A DNA stretch of 64,000 nucleotides from Haemaphysalis longicornis. Taxonomy: Eukaryota > Arthropoda > Arachnida > Ixodida > Ixodidae. Below, piece by piece: positions 45,180 through 57,776 of this stretch. A program made the position numbers and the translations under genes. Numbering within the stretch: position 1 is the stretch's first letter; every line of letters begins with the position of its first letter. Below the pieces are notes generated by a model. The model was not told the origin of the DNA. It saw only the letters and a program-made list of their open reading frames with translations, and ran no database searches. The stretch lies in contig CM023457.1 of NCBI GenBank assembly GCA_013339765.2, positions 53,779,745 to 53,843,744 of the forward strand. The letters run 5' to 3'.

Positions 45180-46050
45180 ATTATTGCGGCCTTCACGCGT
45201 ACATATCAGAGACCAGACGCATGTCCTGCTAACCCGGTCAAAATTTTAGCCTTTTCTCCAAAAAATGACATCATTCACCGATTCTTCTTTAGATCTATTA
45301 TATAATTCGGTAACCGTTTCCCCAATTCCTACAGGCTGATTATATAGGGCCATAGGTGGGCGTTTTAGCCCCAAAAAGCCACCCCGTTTCTTGGCCAATC
45401 CCCCACGTGGTATGTGCCGCTAGAAGAGGAACAACAACAACAACAACAAACGTTTCACTGAACACAGCATGATACGGTGGAACGACGTGCAAGAAGACTC
45501 TTCCAGTTCCTGGGGCAGCGCGTGGAATGCTTTAAAATGCTTCGAATAAACGGTTAAAACGGCTTGGCTGCGCCCACCACGGAGTATTGGGTGAAAGGAG
45601 CACAAGGTCTTTTTTATTTCTTTTTTTTTCTGCTCAGAATTGCTCCAAAGCAGCATTCTACTTATTTGCCCATAGAACTTCTATTGCAAGAGCAGTTATG
45701 GGCTGCTTAGGAACCAGTCGGAATTGGTCTGGCCAGGCAAATAAGAGAGACCAATAGCACCGGCTTCAAAAGCGTTCGCCAATACTCCAGTGGAGGGTAT
45801 GTTCTGCTCTGTCTGTGCATCACTTGGCTAGGCTTCATAGTGTACGTGCATCCAGTATTCAGACTGCGGGCACAGATTTCGCGAGGTCAACACTCATGTT
45901 GCTTGCGCTGTATACGTGAGGGATTAATTCATTGATTGCTTTGCACACGCGCATGCAGCATCCCTATAAACAAGTGCTGCAACAGCGCACTATGCTGTCA
46001 ATAAAGCGTTGTTCAATTATCCCTAAGGGTACGTGCAACATGGGTATAGT
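45180..46050. other. Intergenic; short (aac)n at 45428-45449
   Basis: No gene or family is recognised beyond the trinucleotide tract. Confidence 0.4.
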
Positions 46051-46052
46051 CT

Positions 46053-46410
46053 TTTTTTTTTTTTTTGTAGAGATTGTCCTACAGTAAGAAAAAGCTTTCA
46101 AGGAACAACACTGCACCCCTTACGCGGAGAAATCCAAGAAGAGACCGGTGCTGGGGACCGAAGCACACACAAGGGGCAGGTGTCCGCAAACGGCGCGTGA
46201 TAACGGGCAGGCCAAGCGTGGGTAACTGCCGGGATAACGCCACCCAAACCTGGCGCTTCCGCAGCACGACCTCCTCCGAGCGAGCGAGCAACTGGACAGG
46301 TCAGTTCCACGCGGTGGAAGTAAAGCACGCGTGGCGCGAGGGAGGATTTCCTTTTCCACCAGCAGTTTTTCTATGGTGGATACTGGAAGAAGTAGGAGCG
46401 GCCGTGCGCT
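46053..46410 (-). pseudogene. RNase H LINE 3' fragment with poly(A)
   Basis: The minus frame 46359-46120 holds EKEILPRATRALLPPRGTDLSS, the same block as in 35570-35640, and then the zinc region. Poly(A) is read as T at 46053-46067. It belongs to the same family as 34825-35997. Confidence 0.7.
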
Positions 46411-46611
46411 ACAAAAACCCCAGCAACTGTTCGGTAAATCCGGTAAACCCCGAAAGCCTGAAGTGCGTTTAATACAACGGGTACCGCACTCTATACGGGT
46501 ATGCGCGACTCGTGAAACCCTTTGCTTGGATTAACAGTATATTTATAGAGGACACAGAATACGGGTTCAGACTTACTACGGGCCACTGTTACTGTTGTCC
46601 ACCTTGCGCTG

Positions 46612-46886
46612 TGATTGATTGATTGATTGACTGACTGACTGACTGACTGACCGACTGACTGACTGACTGACTGACTGACTGATGACTGACTTGTTTGATG
46701 TTTGATTGATTGATTGATGATTGATTGATTGATTGATTGATTGATGAGTGAGTGAGTGAGTGAGTGAGTGAGTGAGTGAGTGAGTGAGTGAGTGGTGAGT
46801 GAGTGAGTGAGTGGGGTGAGTGAGTGGAGTGAGTGAGTGAGTGAGTGAGTGAGTGAGTGAGTGAGTGAGTGAGTGAGTGTGAGTGA
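46612..46886. repeat. Compound (GATT)n-(GACT)n-(GAGT)n array
   Basis: Three related tetranucleotides in blocks: gatt/gact at 46612-46740 and gagt at 46741-46886. Each block is a one-base variant of its neighbour. Long frames through it are artefacts. Confidence 0.95.
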
Positions 46887-47025
46887 GGAGTGAGCGAGCG
46901 AGCCTATCCAGCTTCTGCAGCAAGAGCTCGCAGCAGCATACATTCCCGTCTATTGCAAAGCGTTTTCCAGTTATCCACAGTCGATATGTGCAGGCGTGTG
47001 GGTACGTATCATGCTACTATTAACA

Positions 47026-47230
47026 CACACGCCGCGGTGGTTCAGTGGCTAAGGCGTTGTGCTGCTGAGCCCAAAACGCGGGTTCTATCCCGCCCACTGT
47101 GGCTGCTTTACTGATGGAAAAAAAAAGCGAACAGGCCAGTGTGCGAGATTTCGGCGAAGCACGTTAAACAACTACCGCAGGTGGCGAAAATTAATCCGTA
47201 GCTCTCCACTACGACGCACCTCATAGCAAA
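47026..47230 (+). repeat. tRNA-derived SINE (Ruka-like), plus orientation
   Basis: A box TGGTTCAGTGGC at 47038-47049, B box GGTTCTATCCC at 47081-47091, then the shared tail with gtgcgagatttcgg and cgcacctcata. It is the most complete copy at the 3' side. The B box has one change from the consensus GGTTCGA. Confidence 0.78.
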
Positions 47231-47454
47231 GGTGTAGCCACACCACGTTAAAACTGCACAAGCAGGCTACTTTTAACAGCAGCGTGTCCCTCTGCGTGTC
47301 CCTATGCTTTGCTCATCTTTTTGTTCATTTTCCGTAGTTGCCACTAAAGATCGTCAGTCTGCATAGATAACGCCATAGTGCCAAAACTAAAACTTCCTAG
47401 CCAATTTTGTGTCCCGTAATAAAATGTACTGAACGTTCATAGGCAAGCTTTCCA

Positions 47455-50400
47455 TTGCCAATCCCCCTAAGTGGGCATGCGAATATGAAAGGGGAAGAGG
47501 GTCCGTGTCAAAGCGCTCTAGCCGAGCAAAAGGCCGAATACATTCACCTTCATCAGACACTTCTGACGAACCAGGCCACCATGCAGGCCACGATAGAGTC
47601 GATACGCGCTGAATTGCACAAAACCATCGCGGACCTGGCAACAGCCTTGGGCGTCTCGGTAGCCCCTCAAGCAATACCACAACCCATGTTTGAGTTAACG
47701 CATGACCCAAACCAAAGCCAATAATACGCTACGTGTGTGGCAGTGGAACTGCCGGGGATACAAGGGGAAGCGAGATGCCCTAATGCTACATATTCAATCC
47801 CAAACTAGAGCTCCCGACATAATCCCATACAAGAAGCGGGGACAGAAGTTAAATTGCCCGGCTATAAAGGCCTTCAGGGCTCTAAATCATCCCCTACAGC
47901 CATGCTCGTGCAACGGAATCTTACGGCAGAGCTTATCCAGCTCGATGAACTTGAGATCCCACACGATCTGGTTAGGATATTTCCCCGCTGCAAGACAGAC
48001 CCCAGTTATTTCATCCTAAATATCTACAGCAGCCCGCGAGCCCATCATCACAGATTCGGTTCTCTTTTTGCAGCAGTTAAAAGGAAAGCAAACGGCAATC
48101 CAATAATTGTAGTAGGTGACTTCAATGCCCCCCAAACTGCCTGGGAATACTCGTACACTACAAAAAGGGCAGACTGCTGTGGGAACAAATTAAAAAGTGC
48201 CACCTCACAACTGAATCCGACCCATACACGGTCACTAGAATAGGCACTAGTGTTCAGCGTGACACTACACCAGATCTCACGCTTACAGCCGGGATCACAC
48301 ACGCACACTGGTTATGCACGGAGCACACATTAGGCAGTGATCAACTTCATCATTCAGACCGAGATTACTACCCCCCAGCAGCTAGTAACACCACCAAACA
48401 CACCTACATTACAGACTGGGATAAATTCCGCAAAATTAGAACACAGCAAGCTAACAGGATGTGTCCACAGCAGCAAACATAGAGACTTGGACCCAAAAGA
48501 TAATCCAAGACACCCATGCAGCCAGCAACAGAGTAGACCCAGAAATACCATCCTGCCGGGTTGATTCACGACTCCAGCACCTCTGGCAAGCCTACCGCAG
48601 CATGCAAAAAGGTGGAGGCGAAACAAGCACAACAGAACCCTTCGCCGAAAGATTGCGGATTTAAAAATTTACGATACAGCAATACACGAAGCAACTAGCT
48701 CGAGAACAATGGCATGATATCTGTGATAAACTAAAAGGAGCACCAGTATGAAGAAAACATGGGTTCTTCTTCGACACCTTCTTAATCCCCTACAAAATAA
48801 GACAGATCAATTTCATCACATCCAGAAGCTCATTCACAAAACTCCCGGCTCCGTGACAAATCTCATTAATAAGCTTCGTAAAATTTATATTCCGGAGGGC
48901 GAACAAACAACTCTCCCAGACTATCGTGGCACAAAAAATCCATCACTAGATGAGGACATCACCGAGGCAGAAGTTAGGAATGCTATCCAGAACATCAGAC
49001 CTGGCTCAGCACCGGGCCCGGATTCCATAACTAACAAGATGCTCCGCAATCTGGATGATTCATCTATCGCAGACTTAACAGCTTACTACAATTACTATTG
49101 GCGTAAGGGCGAACTACCTAAGGAATGGAAATCAGCAAAAATCTCTTTTATCCCGAAGCCAGGCAAGCCCATCGCCTTAGAAAACCTGAGACCGATTTCA
49201 TTAACGTCCTGTGTTGGCAAAGTGCTCGAGCATATCATATTAGCTCGCATTACTCAACATATAAACCAAAACCAATGCGCTTGCCGTGTGAAATGGTTAG
49301 GGTTCGCCCAAAACTGTCCCCTCAAGATATCTTGCTGCAGTTATCGACGAGGTCATCCAGCCGACTAGCAATGTAGACACTACAGCACTGAGCTGGCCTT
49401 TAGACCTAAAAAAGGCCTTCGACACAGTGACAACGTTGCTATCCTTACTGGCCTGGCATCTATTAATCCTGGACACAGAACGTATAACTACGTCAAGCAT
49501 TTTTGACGGCGCGTACCGCAACAATACGGATTGGTCACAATTAAGATGGTCCATTTAATCTAGCAAACAGAGGCACTCCTCAAGGAGCGTTATTTCACCC
49601 TCCATCTCAATCTGGCTCTCCCTTCGCCTAGCACACGAATTGAACAGTTCCAAATCTCCGTTTTAGTTTGTATGCTGACGACATTACGCTCTGGGTCACG
49701 GGGGGTAGCGACGCGCACATCGAAAGCACCCTTCAGGCTGGCGCAGACGTGGTCTCAACTGAGGCTAATAAGGCAGGCCTCGTGTGCTCTCCCACGAAAT
49801 CAGAGCTTCTCATTCTCCCTCCCAAAAAAACAGCCTCTGCAACCTCTAAGTTCGAAATTCTGGTACAAGGTCACCCCGTTCCTCAGGTACCAAAACTCAA
49901 GGTGTTAGGCCTCATTATTCAGCAGAATCGAACCAATTCGGAACTCATAAGGCAATTAAGTTCCCAAGTAGACCAGCTGATAGCACTCATCAGAAGGGTG
50001 TCCAATCGAAAAACGAGGTCTGGGCGAGAAAGACAGACTCAGCCTCGTACAGGCATTTTTCATTAGTAGGCTCGTCTATACCTTGCCCTACATTCGCGCT
50101 AGCAAAACGGAGCTAACTAAAATCAACTGCCTCATTCGGAAAGCATATAGGGCGGTTCTGCAGCTACCTCAGCATGCTTCCACTAACCGGCTTAATAATC
50201 TTGGGGTCTACAATACTGCTGATGAGCTCATCGAGGCGCACCTCTCCTCACAGCGGGAACGCCTAGAGCGCTCACCACCAGGTCGAGAAATACTTAAGGC
50301 GCAGAATATCCCTGTCTCAGACCTGGTGCAGGAGGAATGTTCCATCCCGACAGATGTCCGAGAGCATCTTATCGTTCGGCCTCTGCCCAGGCATATGCAT

Positions 50401-51270
50401 CCGGTTTACAACGCACCACGACGACTCTCAAGGGCTCGAGCCCTCGCCCGACAGCTACCCATCCGGCCCGATATCGTCTACGCAGATGCCGCAGAATACA
50501 GGCACCGAAATGCCTACGCGGTGGCAGTTATCAACCACCCACACTCCCCCCCAGTTAATTCAATCACCATCCGCACTGATTCACCAGCTAAGGCGGAAGA
50601 GATGGCAATCGCTCTGGCTCTTACTTGTCGGCCACAACCTAGAATCATAATCTCAGATTCGAAACTTGCCATTCTAAATTTTGCGCGAGGCAATATCTCC
50701 TCGGATGCGCTCCAAATTCTCCAACAAAATCCACCCACTATCTCTGTGGAACTCGTCTGGGCCCCTGCCCATGCAGGGCTACAGGGGAATGAGGCGGCAC
50801 ACATGGCGGCCCGAGAGCTTACACACCGGGCCGGCATGAGCCCCTTTCCCCACCACAGCGCCAGGTCCACCAGAGACAAACTGATCACTTTTAACGATAT
50901 TACAGAGCACTACCGTCTCTCCCGTCGTATCTACCCACCATCCCATACATCCCTTCCACAACATAAAGTGCGAACATGGAGACTCCTTCAAACGGGAGCC
51001 TTCCCAACGAGATCCCTTCTCCACCACATTCGCCCGTCAGAATTCCCCTCTCCCGAATGTCCCCTTTGTGGTGCGTATGCATAACTCACCCATTGAATGT
51101 GGGAATGCCCTCAAGACCCTTTCCCCCCAATCACCAGCAGCGAGCAGTGGCAGGAGGTGCTGGGCAGCTCCGACCTGGCCACCCAGGAGCTCTTGGTTGA
51201 ACGAGCTGCTTTAGTCGCCACCAGCCTGGTGGCCACCCCGTCTCCTTAACCCATCTGTTCATAATAAAGT
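47455..51270 (+). pseudogene. I-clade LINE (ORF1 end, ORF2), plus strand
   Basis: In order: the ORF1 C-terminal coiled region (47455-47724), APE endonuclease from 47702 with VWQWNCRGY and GDFNAPQ (about 48115), and a linker. RT follows, with SAPGPDSITNKML (about 49010), DLKKAFDTV (about 49410), GTPQGALF (about 49575) and MYADDITLW (49668-49694). The thumb and RNase H come last (50083-51084: YADAAEYR, AKAEEMAIALAL, ISDSKLAI and WAPAHAGLQGNEAAHMAA), then CPLCG. At least eight frameshifts or stops disable it. The 3' end is AATAAA at 51262 followed by (ct)n. Confidence 0.87.
50083..51084 (+). pseudogene. I LINE RNase H domain, long open frame
   Basis: 333 codons without a stop: RT thumb (LIRKAYRAVLQLP), then HMHP-linker and a complete RNase H with all four acidic positions (YADAA, KAEEMA, ISDSK, GNEAAH). 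It ends CPLCG, at which a stop truncates the terminal zinc motif. Confidence 0.87.
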
Positions 51271-51365
51271 TTTTTCTCTCTCTCTCTCTCTCTCTCTTCT
51301 TTCTCCTCTTCTCTCTTCTCCTCTTCTCCTACTCTCTCTCTCTCTCCTCTCTCTCTCTCCGTGTG
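51271..51365. repeat. (CT)n microsatellite
   Basis: ct repeats with tctt interruptions, directly after the LINE polyadenylation signal. It probably grew from the LINE tail. Confidence 0.9.
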
Positions 51366-53140
51366 AGTTTGGGTCGGGTTAGTAGGCTTAATAAACACTT
51401 ATTGGCATGAACTGTAGAGTAGGGGCGTGTGTCCAACGTCGTTCGTCCAGGAGGCCGCGTTCCCGCGCTGCTTCCTGTGCTCTGTTCACGAGGACTTGCT
51501 GATGCCTCGGCGAGGGCTGCCTCCGTCTGCCCCACGTCAGAACACAAGCACGTATGCTTTGATGAGTATTTTAGAGAGACCGACTTAGTACTCTCGAGTG
51601 GCTTCGCGGAGGAACACATCCGTCAGGGCCGTTAAGTTGGTAGGACCGCAAAATCGAGAACTTTCTGTACAGCGTCGATGTCTATACTGAATCATAGCTT
51701 AGGAACGTAGAAACATTTCCTATTTATTAGAATCCTAAAATAATTCTTAGGCTCCGTAAAATCGCCTATTTGTGTTTTCTGTGTACTTTTTCTTGTGCAT
51801 TTGTTTGTTTCGTTCACCAAAAAACAGTCAAAAAGTACACTTTTCACAGAACTGCTGTTACGAGGTTGAAGGAGAAATTTATAAGCTATAATTTCATGCA
51901 TAGCAATGCTGAATGTGTCCAGTATCTCAAAACAAAAAAAAAAATTCTGGAAGCAGTCAAGGCCGGCCTTTTTCCGTGGCCGCGGAAGAGTTAAGAAGTT
52001 CCCTTAATTCGTCTTCCCCACACAGCCAAGAATGACAAATCGAATTGACCAACTTTTCAAATTCAGCCAATGGCGAAGTTCAAGTTATGATTTGACTGAA
52101 AAAAAAAAATGACTGGGAGTAGGGACAACGCGCAAGGCATGGATGGTGTTTGGCATTTCGCAATGCCCCTGCGGAGATTCTTTTTTTCACTGAAATTGAA
52201 TGCTCTAGAATGTCATTTGCCGTATGTGCACACTGGGCCATTCCGATTGGTGATTATGCAGCAGTGTGGTGAATAAACACTAAGGGGACTTTTTAGAGTG
52301 TAAGATAAATATGTCAGCATTGCCTCTCCAGGGATAACAGTCAGACTAGTATGAGCTGTTAAATGAAGCGGCAACTGTTTTTTTTTTCTTTTTCCCCCAC
52401 CTAACTTGCAGGTCGAGCGGTGTTTCCTATTAATTCTACTGTGTAAACAGCGTGTTTAGGTTTCTGAGTTGCAACCGACTGATTTGCGCCTAAACGATGC
52501 TTGCCGACACGCAGGTGTAGTATTTTGCCTACCTGTGGGTATATCTTGTTGATTACATATACGTGATCAATTAAACGAGATATTATTATCTTACAGATAT
52601 TTTGCAGTTAGTTTCTTTCAGCCTTTCACAGGAAATGTTTGCTTACCTCGAAAACTAAATCATGACGTGTTAGCGTCTCAGCGCACCGATGTATTTGTAA
52701 TGAACTACAGCAGTTTGAAAGGGACAGCAGTAATCCATCACTTCGATTCTTTTGTTTTTGACACATCAAAACAATAGGCACGGTTGAGCCTCAGAAGAAA
52801 GAGATTGCGCAAGACTGCTGGCTAGCCTATTCAAGATTCCCGCTGGACTAAAATAAAACCGCAAGTGAGCTACACGGGCTTTGAAAGAGATACAACAAGC
52901 CAAAAGTTTGAATGTTGCATAGGTTGAAGCCTGTCAGTTGAGGTGATAGATTTGCCCTGTTTTGGGCGCACAAAGGCGTTTCCGTTTTTATAAGTCTCCG
53001 CCATATGTGAACCCTGTGTTGGCTTCTTACTCATATTAAGGATTCGTTCCAAGATACATCAGGGTGACGGCAGTGACCGCCATCATACAAGATACTTGCT
53101 ATCGACTGTGTATTAGCCTGATATGAATTTCTACGTTTTC
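51366..53140. other. Intergenic
   Basis: At 51366-51620 a minus frame of 96 codons may be the end of another retroelement, since it is followed by a gtttatta signal on that strand. Not proven. The rest shows nothing. Confidence 0.35.
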
Positions 53141-53142
53141 AG

Positions 53143-53151
53143 TATATAAAA
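53143..53151 (+). promoter_or_regulatory. TATA box
   Basis: TATATAAAA lies 37 bases before the ATG at 53188, so transcription would begin about 10-15 bases before the ATG. It supports a real gene start. Confidence 0.5.
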
Positions 53152-53187
53152 GACTGATTTGGCATAAATTATCTCCGTGTGGCAACA

Positions 53188-53308
53188 ATGCAATTCTGGA
53201 TATTTCAGTGTGTGTTCGCTACCTGTGGCCTTTCAATTCTTCTCGGAATTGAAGCGTTCAATTCTAAAGGTTCACCAAAATCGCCGCCAAGAGAAAGCGA
53301 AGTATCCC
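53188..53308 (+). CDS. Signal-peptide exon of a putative secreted protein
   Basis: The ATG in context ggcaacaATGC starts MQFWIFQCVFATCGLSILLG, a classical signal peptide, with likely cleavage after IEA (residue 23). A short Ser/Pro/Lys segment ends at a donor CCC|GTAAGT (phase 1). A TATA box lies upstream. The family is not recognised. Ticks have many such small secreted salivary proteins, which is context and not proof. Possible next exons: 53402-53438, 55386 onward, or 57777 onward. Confidence 0.55.
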
Positions 53309-53329
53309 GTAAGTGGTTTTACAACTAAA

Positions 53330-53700
53330 AAAAATGTTTAAATTGCACTAAGGCTCTGAGATATCAAACCCACCACTAAAACTTATTGTTTATGCGAACA
53401 GAACAAGACGCCACCGAGTACGTGGATGCCAATAGATGGTAAGCTTACTCTGTCCCATTTTTGCGCTTTTTTCATTATATACACTTAAGCCGGGAGATAT
53501 TAAACCTACTACTAAAACGTAATCTTCATAGTTAAAAAGCAACAAATATCATTGGATATGTGGCAGGCAAACGACTGATATTGTACATTTGATCTATTTT
53601 GGTTTAGCAGTAAAATTTTAAAATACACTTGATCCCCGAAGCATCAAAACTATTACTGAAATACGTTGTTTTTGTAATTACCGCTGCCACGTACGGCATC
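53330..53700 (+). repeat. Three tandem intron-exon units (about 115 bp)
   Basis: Shared core: cact(t/a)a..cc(g)gagatat(c/t)aaac, then c(c/t)a(c/t)tactaaaac, then a 37-nt exon-like stretch. Unit 1 has intact splice sites; unit 2 lost its donor; unit 3 is barely recognisable. Confidence 0.5.
53402..53438 (+). CDS. Micro-exon 2 of the putative secreted protein
   Basis: Acceptor gcgaacag, 37 nt, donor GTAAGC. Joined to exon 1 (phase 1) it reads QQDATEYVDANRW. A degenerate 37-nt copy with the same intron context lies at 53531-53567, and a weaker third at about 53685. These show a local exon duplication. Confidence 0.45.
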
Positions 53701-53759
53701 TTCGAACCGTATTGAAGCGAAGCGTTACTGAGTTTTTTTAGTGCACTCGATGCATTGGT

Positions 53760-55350
53760 GCTGCTACACGGCAAGTTTATATCCCGATTAAGAAGTTACA
53801 GTAGCGGTGCGCACGTACGCCACATGGTGCCAAAAAAAAGATATTTTGTGGCGGCAGCGTTGCAATTCTGCGCAGCCGCAGCCGTAATCAGCGGAATTAT
53901 CAGCCGTGCCAAGGCCATCCATTGCGGGGAGGTTGTTTGTATCAACGGGTTCAACGCCTTGTGTTGCATTCTGTAAGCCCTTTTGCTGCGAAGGCTGGCT
54001 TCCACGATGTTTTTAAAGCACAGCCTTACTACTTCGTCCAGCGATTTCGTGGAGGAGGCGCAAGGTGACCTTTTGACCGGAGGCACACCCTCCGGCGACA
54101 CACCCCTCGAAGCGCATCGCGTGATTCGCCGGGCCCGCAGTTAGCGGCCAAGGCAGCCAACCACCCCCGCAGCCTCCCATGCATGCGGCGCTGGGTCGTT
54201 TCGGGCAACGTGACTATGGGAGACGTCTCGCGCCGCGAAGAGGAACGGTGCATTCGCCGTGATTGAACGCCGCGTTCGCCTGGCCTCCTTTTGTGAGCGT
54301 TGCCCGGAACCGAACGGCTTTGAGACGTAATAGACAATACAGCTAAATGAAAGGTTAACCAAACGAAACCAAGACTCAACTAGACAAAGTCAAGCTTTTG
54401 CTTTGCATATCCAAGTTTAGCGGAGCTAAGCAGCAGCCATTTTTTTTTCATATTCGTACGAATAGCAACGAAACTGCAAGGTGAACAACCGAAAACTGCT
54501 GTACTCGATACCGCCGTGGCTACGCCAATTTTTTTTCATGTTGAGAGTGCCGAAATGCAATTTTTATGTATGCATACCCAACTATATAAAACTTATCGCA
54601 CGCCTGTGAGGTAATATATTTGATACAATTTGTGGCGTTATTTGAAGTTGCCACATAGCATTACTCAGCGGAGACGAAACTATCACTGCTTCCTGCTGAT
54701 TGCGCATGAAGTTAATTTCAATCGCGCTCGGGACAATAGGATTCAGTTCGAGTGGCGTCGGGCTCGATTGCGATTGAAACGTGTCGTGTAGCTGCGCCAA
54801 ATCCTGGTTGAGCTTGATCCCAATTTATTCAATCGTGATTCAACCCGTGTGACGGGTGTATAACAGAGCAAAAAAGGGCGATTATCTTTCTTCAAGATTT
54901 TTATATACGCAACTAAAGATTATACGCGAAGTTACTGAATTTCTTCAAGGTGAATATATGTATTCCCCGTTGTCTGCACCATGAAGCTCATGAATAAAAC
55001 ATATTGTCAAACAAGATAAAAAATGGTAAATATTCAGAATAAAGATTCCTCTAAATGCGAACGTATTCTTTTAAAAGCGCTCTTCTGCGCAGAGTTATCA
55101 ATTATGAAAAGTATGTTTTTTTAATGATAGATTGTAATAATTACATTCTGACGGCCACATTTCCAGCGCACGATAACGCTCCAAATCAGTGACTTCAACA
55201 CTGAAATCATTGCAACCGTTCACCCAGAGTTTTGTACTGAACAAATTATAAAGGGTTTACTAAGAACAAGCATACAGAAGATCCTTACGGTTTAGTCAAT
55301 GTTAGGACAAGTGACGCATTTTTGTGTTGCATCTGCGCCGCCGTGAACCT
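53760..55350. other. Intron-like or intergenic DNA
   Basis: No exon or family is supported. A second TATA-like actatataaaac at 54581-54592 has no start codon in a fitting place. Confidence 0.35.
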
Positions 55351-55385
55351 CTTCATGTTGACTATTTACCACATCAACACTTACA

Positions 55386-55694
55386 GAGAGCCACAGTTCA
55401 GAGAATACGGCTGTTATAGAGGAACCAAAAAGCAAGAAACCAGGGGACGACTCTCGTGGGTTAATAGTGCTCAACATTACTGTTTATTACTTAATGAAAG
55501 TGGTTGCACAGGTGCGGGTACTTCTTTTCGCCAACAGTCCCAATATCCGGAGAAGAAAACTTGTTACAGATGCAATAACCTTGGTGGATCTTCTGTTTAC
55601 TATCCCCATATTTGTTTCGAGTCCACTTTACACCAAAACCGCAAAAAAGCCGCCTTGTTTTCTATATGTAAAAAATAATACCGTGTCTGCATGA
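55386..55694 (+). pseudogene. Exon-like unit A, possible secreted-protein exon
   Basis: After the acceptor cacttacag a frame runs to a stop at 55694: SHSSENTAVIEEPKSKKPGDD, then a more hydrophobic part (LNITVYYLMKVVAQVRVLL). Its entry phase fits exon 1. Unit B at 57777 is homologous. A faint resemblance of NITVYYLMKVV to helix segments of tick reprolysin metalloproteases is too weak to name it. Confidence 0.4.
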
Positions 55695-55859
55695 TTCCAA
55701 CGGGCACCCTTTTTCGCTCAAAGTGGCCTTGGAGTTTGCCAGCGCCTTAAAATCGGGCTCAGAACTTAAATCGGCTTCAATGTGTAAACCGACGTCAGTA
55801 TAAGCATTAACTCTTTCCGAAATCCAGCTCGATCCAAACCAAGTAATCATTCAAGATTC

Positions 55860-57690
55860 GGGAGTGAGTTTTGGTGCACCCATTCCTTGATGGGCATACC
55901 TGAGCCCCATACTGCTGCTACAATTAGCACCTCAGCTTAGTAGTTCCGACTCCGAAGAGGTAACACTCTCAAGTGTCCCTTACGTGCAGCGTAATTTGAC
56001 TTGCCAAACGCGAGGTAACCGAGTGGTATACGTACGCTGTAGACGCCGTGGATACATGAGTGGGCGATTGGTGTGAACAAGGCATAGCCTTATTTTAGGT
56101 CGCAGCCCTTGTTGCCCGTTTGTGGGCTTAGCCGCGTCGCCATCGTCGTGACCGAGCGAACGATGGCAGGACCGACGAGCGAAAGAAGAGAGAACGATGA
56201 AAGAAAGCAAACGAGGAGAGTGCCGCGAAATTGGGAGGGGAGGGCGGTTCGTCGTGGCGGCGCGAGCCAGCGGTCTCCGAAAGTGTGCAGTGGGGAAGGG
56301 GAGGGGGCAGTATGCTAGCACAAGTTGAGCATTCTTTTATTAGCAATTATGTCTGACTTCTATTCAAGTAAAGCAAAATTATTATATAGAGCTGCCAAAG
56401 GTGCAGCCGAGCTAATTTGGTTTCGAGAGAAAGTGCTACAAGCGTTGATTTCTGATTAAGAGCGTCAGGCGCCGTGTCGCAGCGAATACAATTCACAGCA
56501 GAAGAAAAAAAGACTGGCCAACCAGCAAGTAGGCTGGGTAAAACATCTCAGTACCAAATAACCGTGACCAACAGCAAGGAAAAACAGGTAAGCTCTGCAG
56601 GCTATCAAAGTGGCCGACATCGACTCCGGACAAGAGGCAGAGTTTGCTCTCACCGACACAACGATCACGAAAAGTAAACCTCGAAATGCCGAAATTACTG
56701 ATTCCTATGCGGCCTGCATAAATTTCCAGAAACTTTGTGTCTCTAAAGTGGCGCCTGTTACACTCGATAAGCTAAAAGTTTAAAAAGAAGGAAATGAGCC
56801 AGACTTGTCAGAGGGGTAAAAAGTGGGCCACGAATTTCTGAAAGTTTATATAACGACTAATTCCGCTGCCCAAGGTCATTCTCACAAGGCAATAACCACT
56901 ACTCACAACCAGCACGGAAGCTAAAGCTACTGCCCTGTCGCTGGTCCCACCAATTCCACGAAGCCACAGAATCATTTTACAACATTAGAGGTGGGGCAGA
57001 CGTCAATATCAATCCACTGCCAACACTCATCAAAGAAGCTACTCAGTAAGGAAGGCTTCACGCGTACTCATCCCCACATGCTACATAGTTGGACGTGATG
57101 CACCCGAGTCTGTACAGTTACAACTGCAGATTTTGCAACACTTCCATCACTCTTTACCACTCGGTAGGGGAATGCAAGGGTGTCAAGGAGCTCACATAGA
57201 CGCTCGTGCCGTTTATGCAGAAGTGGAATGCCCTGCTGTTGAGCGAAGCCCTGGATAACCATCCCTGTCCGGGAATCCGGGCCGGACAAGCAGCTGAAAG
57301 ACATTGAATCCTGGACTAGGGACGTCACGCACCCTGTATGAGCAACGCTACAATGAAAACAATCCGCAGCTCATTTTTCTCTTTCTAGGACCAATAACGT
57401 TTATTTGTCGTCCCTGTGAAATTAACGCGAACCACACATTTTATTTAAAGAAGTGGGCTAATTTATCTAGAAGAAATGGCTGGTTCTGAAAATGTCACTG
57501 CTCCTTGTGTAACCTAAGAAGTGTCGTTGTAGTTTATTTCGAAGGCTGCAACCTAAACCCGAGCTAAACGTCAGTTGAACAGTGAAAATATTTGATGCGT
57601 TATCCACCTTTTTGGACACTGAACAAAGGGAAAATGGCGTACAAAGAATGAATATGAACAGTGTTGTAACAATGGGTTAATAGCCAAACA
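55860..57690. other. Intergenic or intronic
   Basis: No gene. The purine-rich segment at 56150-56310 has a GAGGGGAGGG run. Confidence 0.35.
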
Positions 57691-57776
57691 AGTGACATCT
57701 CTTTTCTGGTATTCGATGCGTGCATAGCTTTGCCATTTTCTGAGATTTACCATTTCCCACGTCAACATTTGCAGAG

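Noticed and set aside
46491..46943. 150-codon Thr-His-Ser-Leu repeat frame
   Set aside because: Translation of the (GAGT)n array.
54581..54592. Second TATA box
   Set aside because: No start codon, signal peptide or splice donor follows at a fitting distance.
55467..55694. Reprolysin metalloprotease exon
   Set aside because: Resemblance rests on a few hydrophobic positions; no HExxH motif is visible anywhere nearby.
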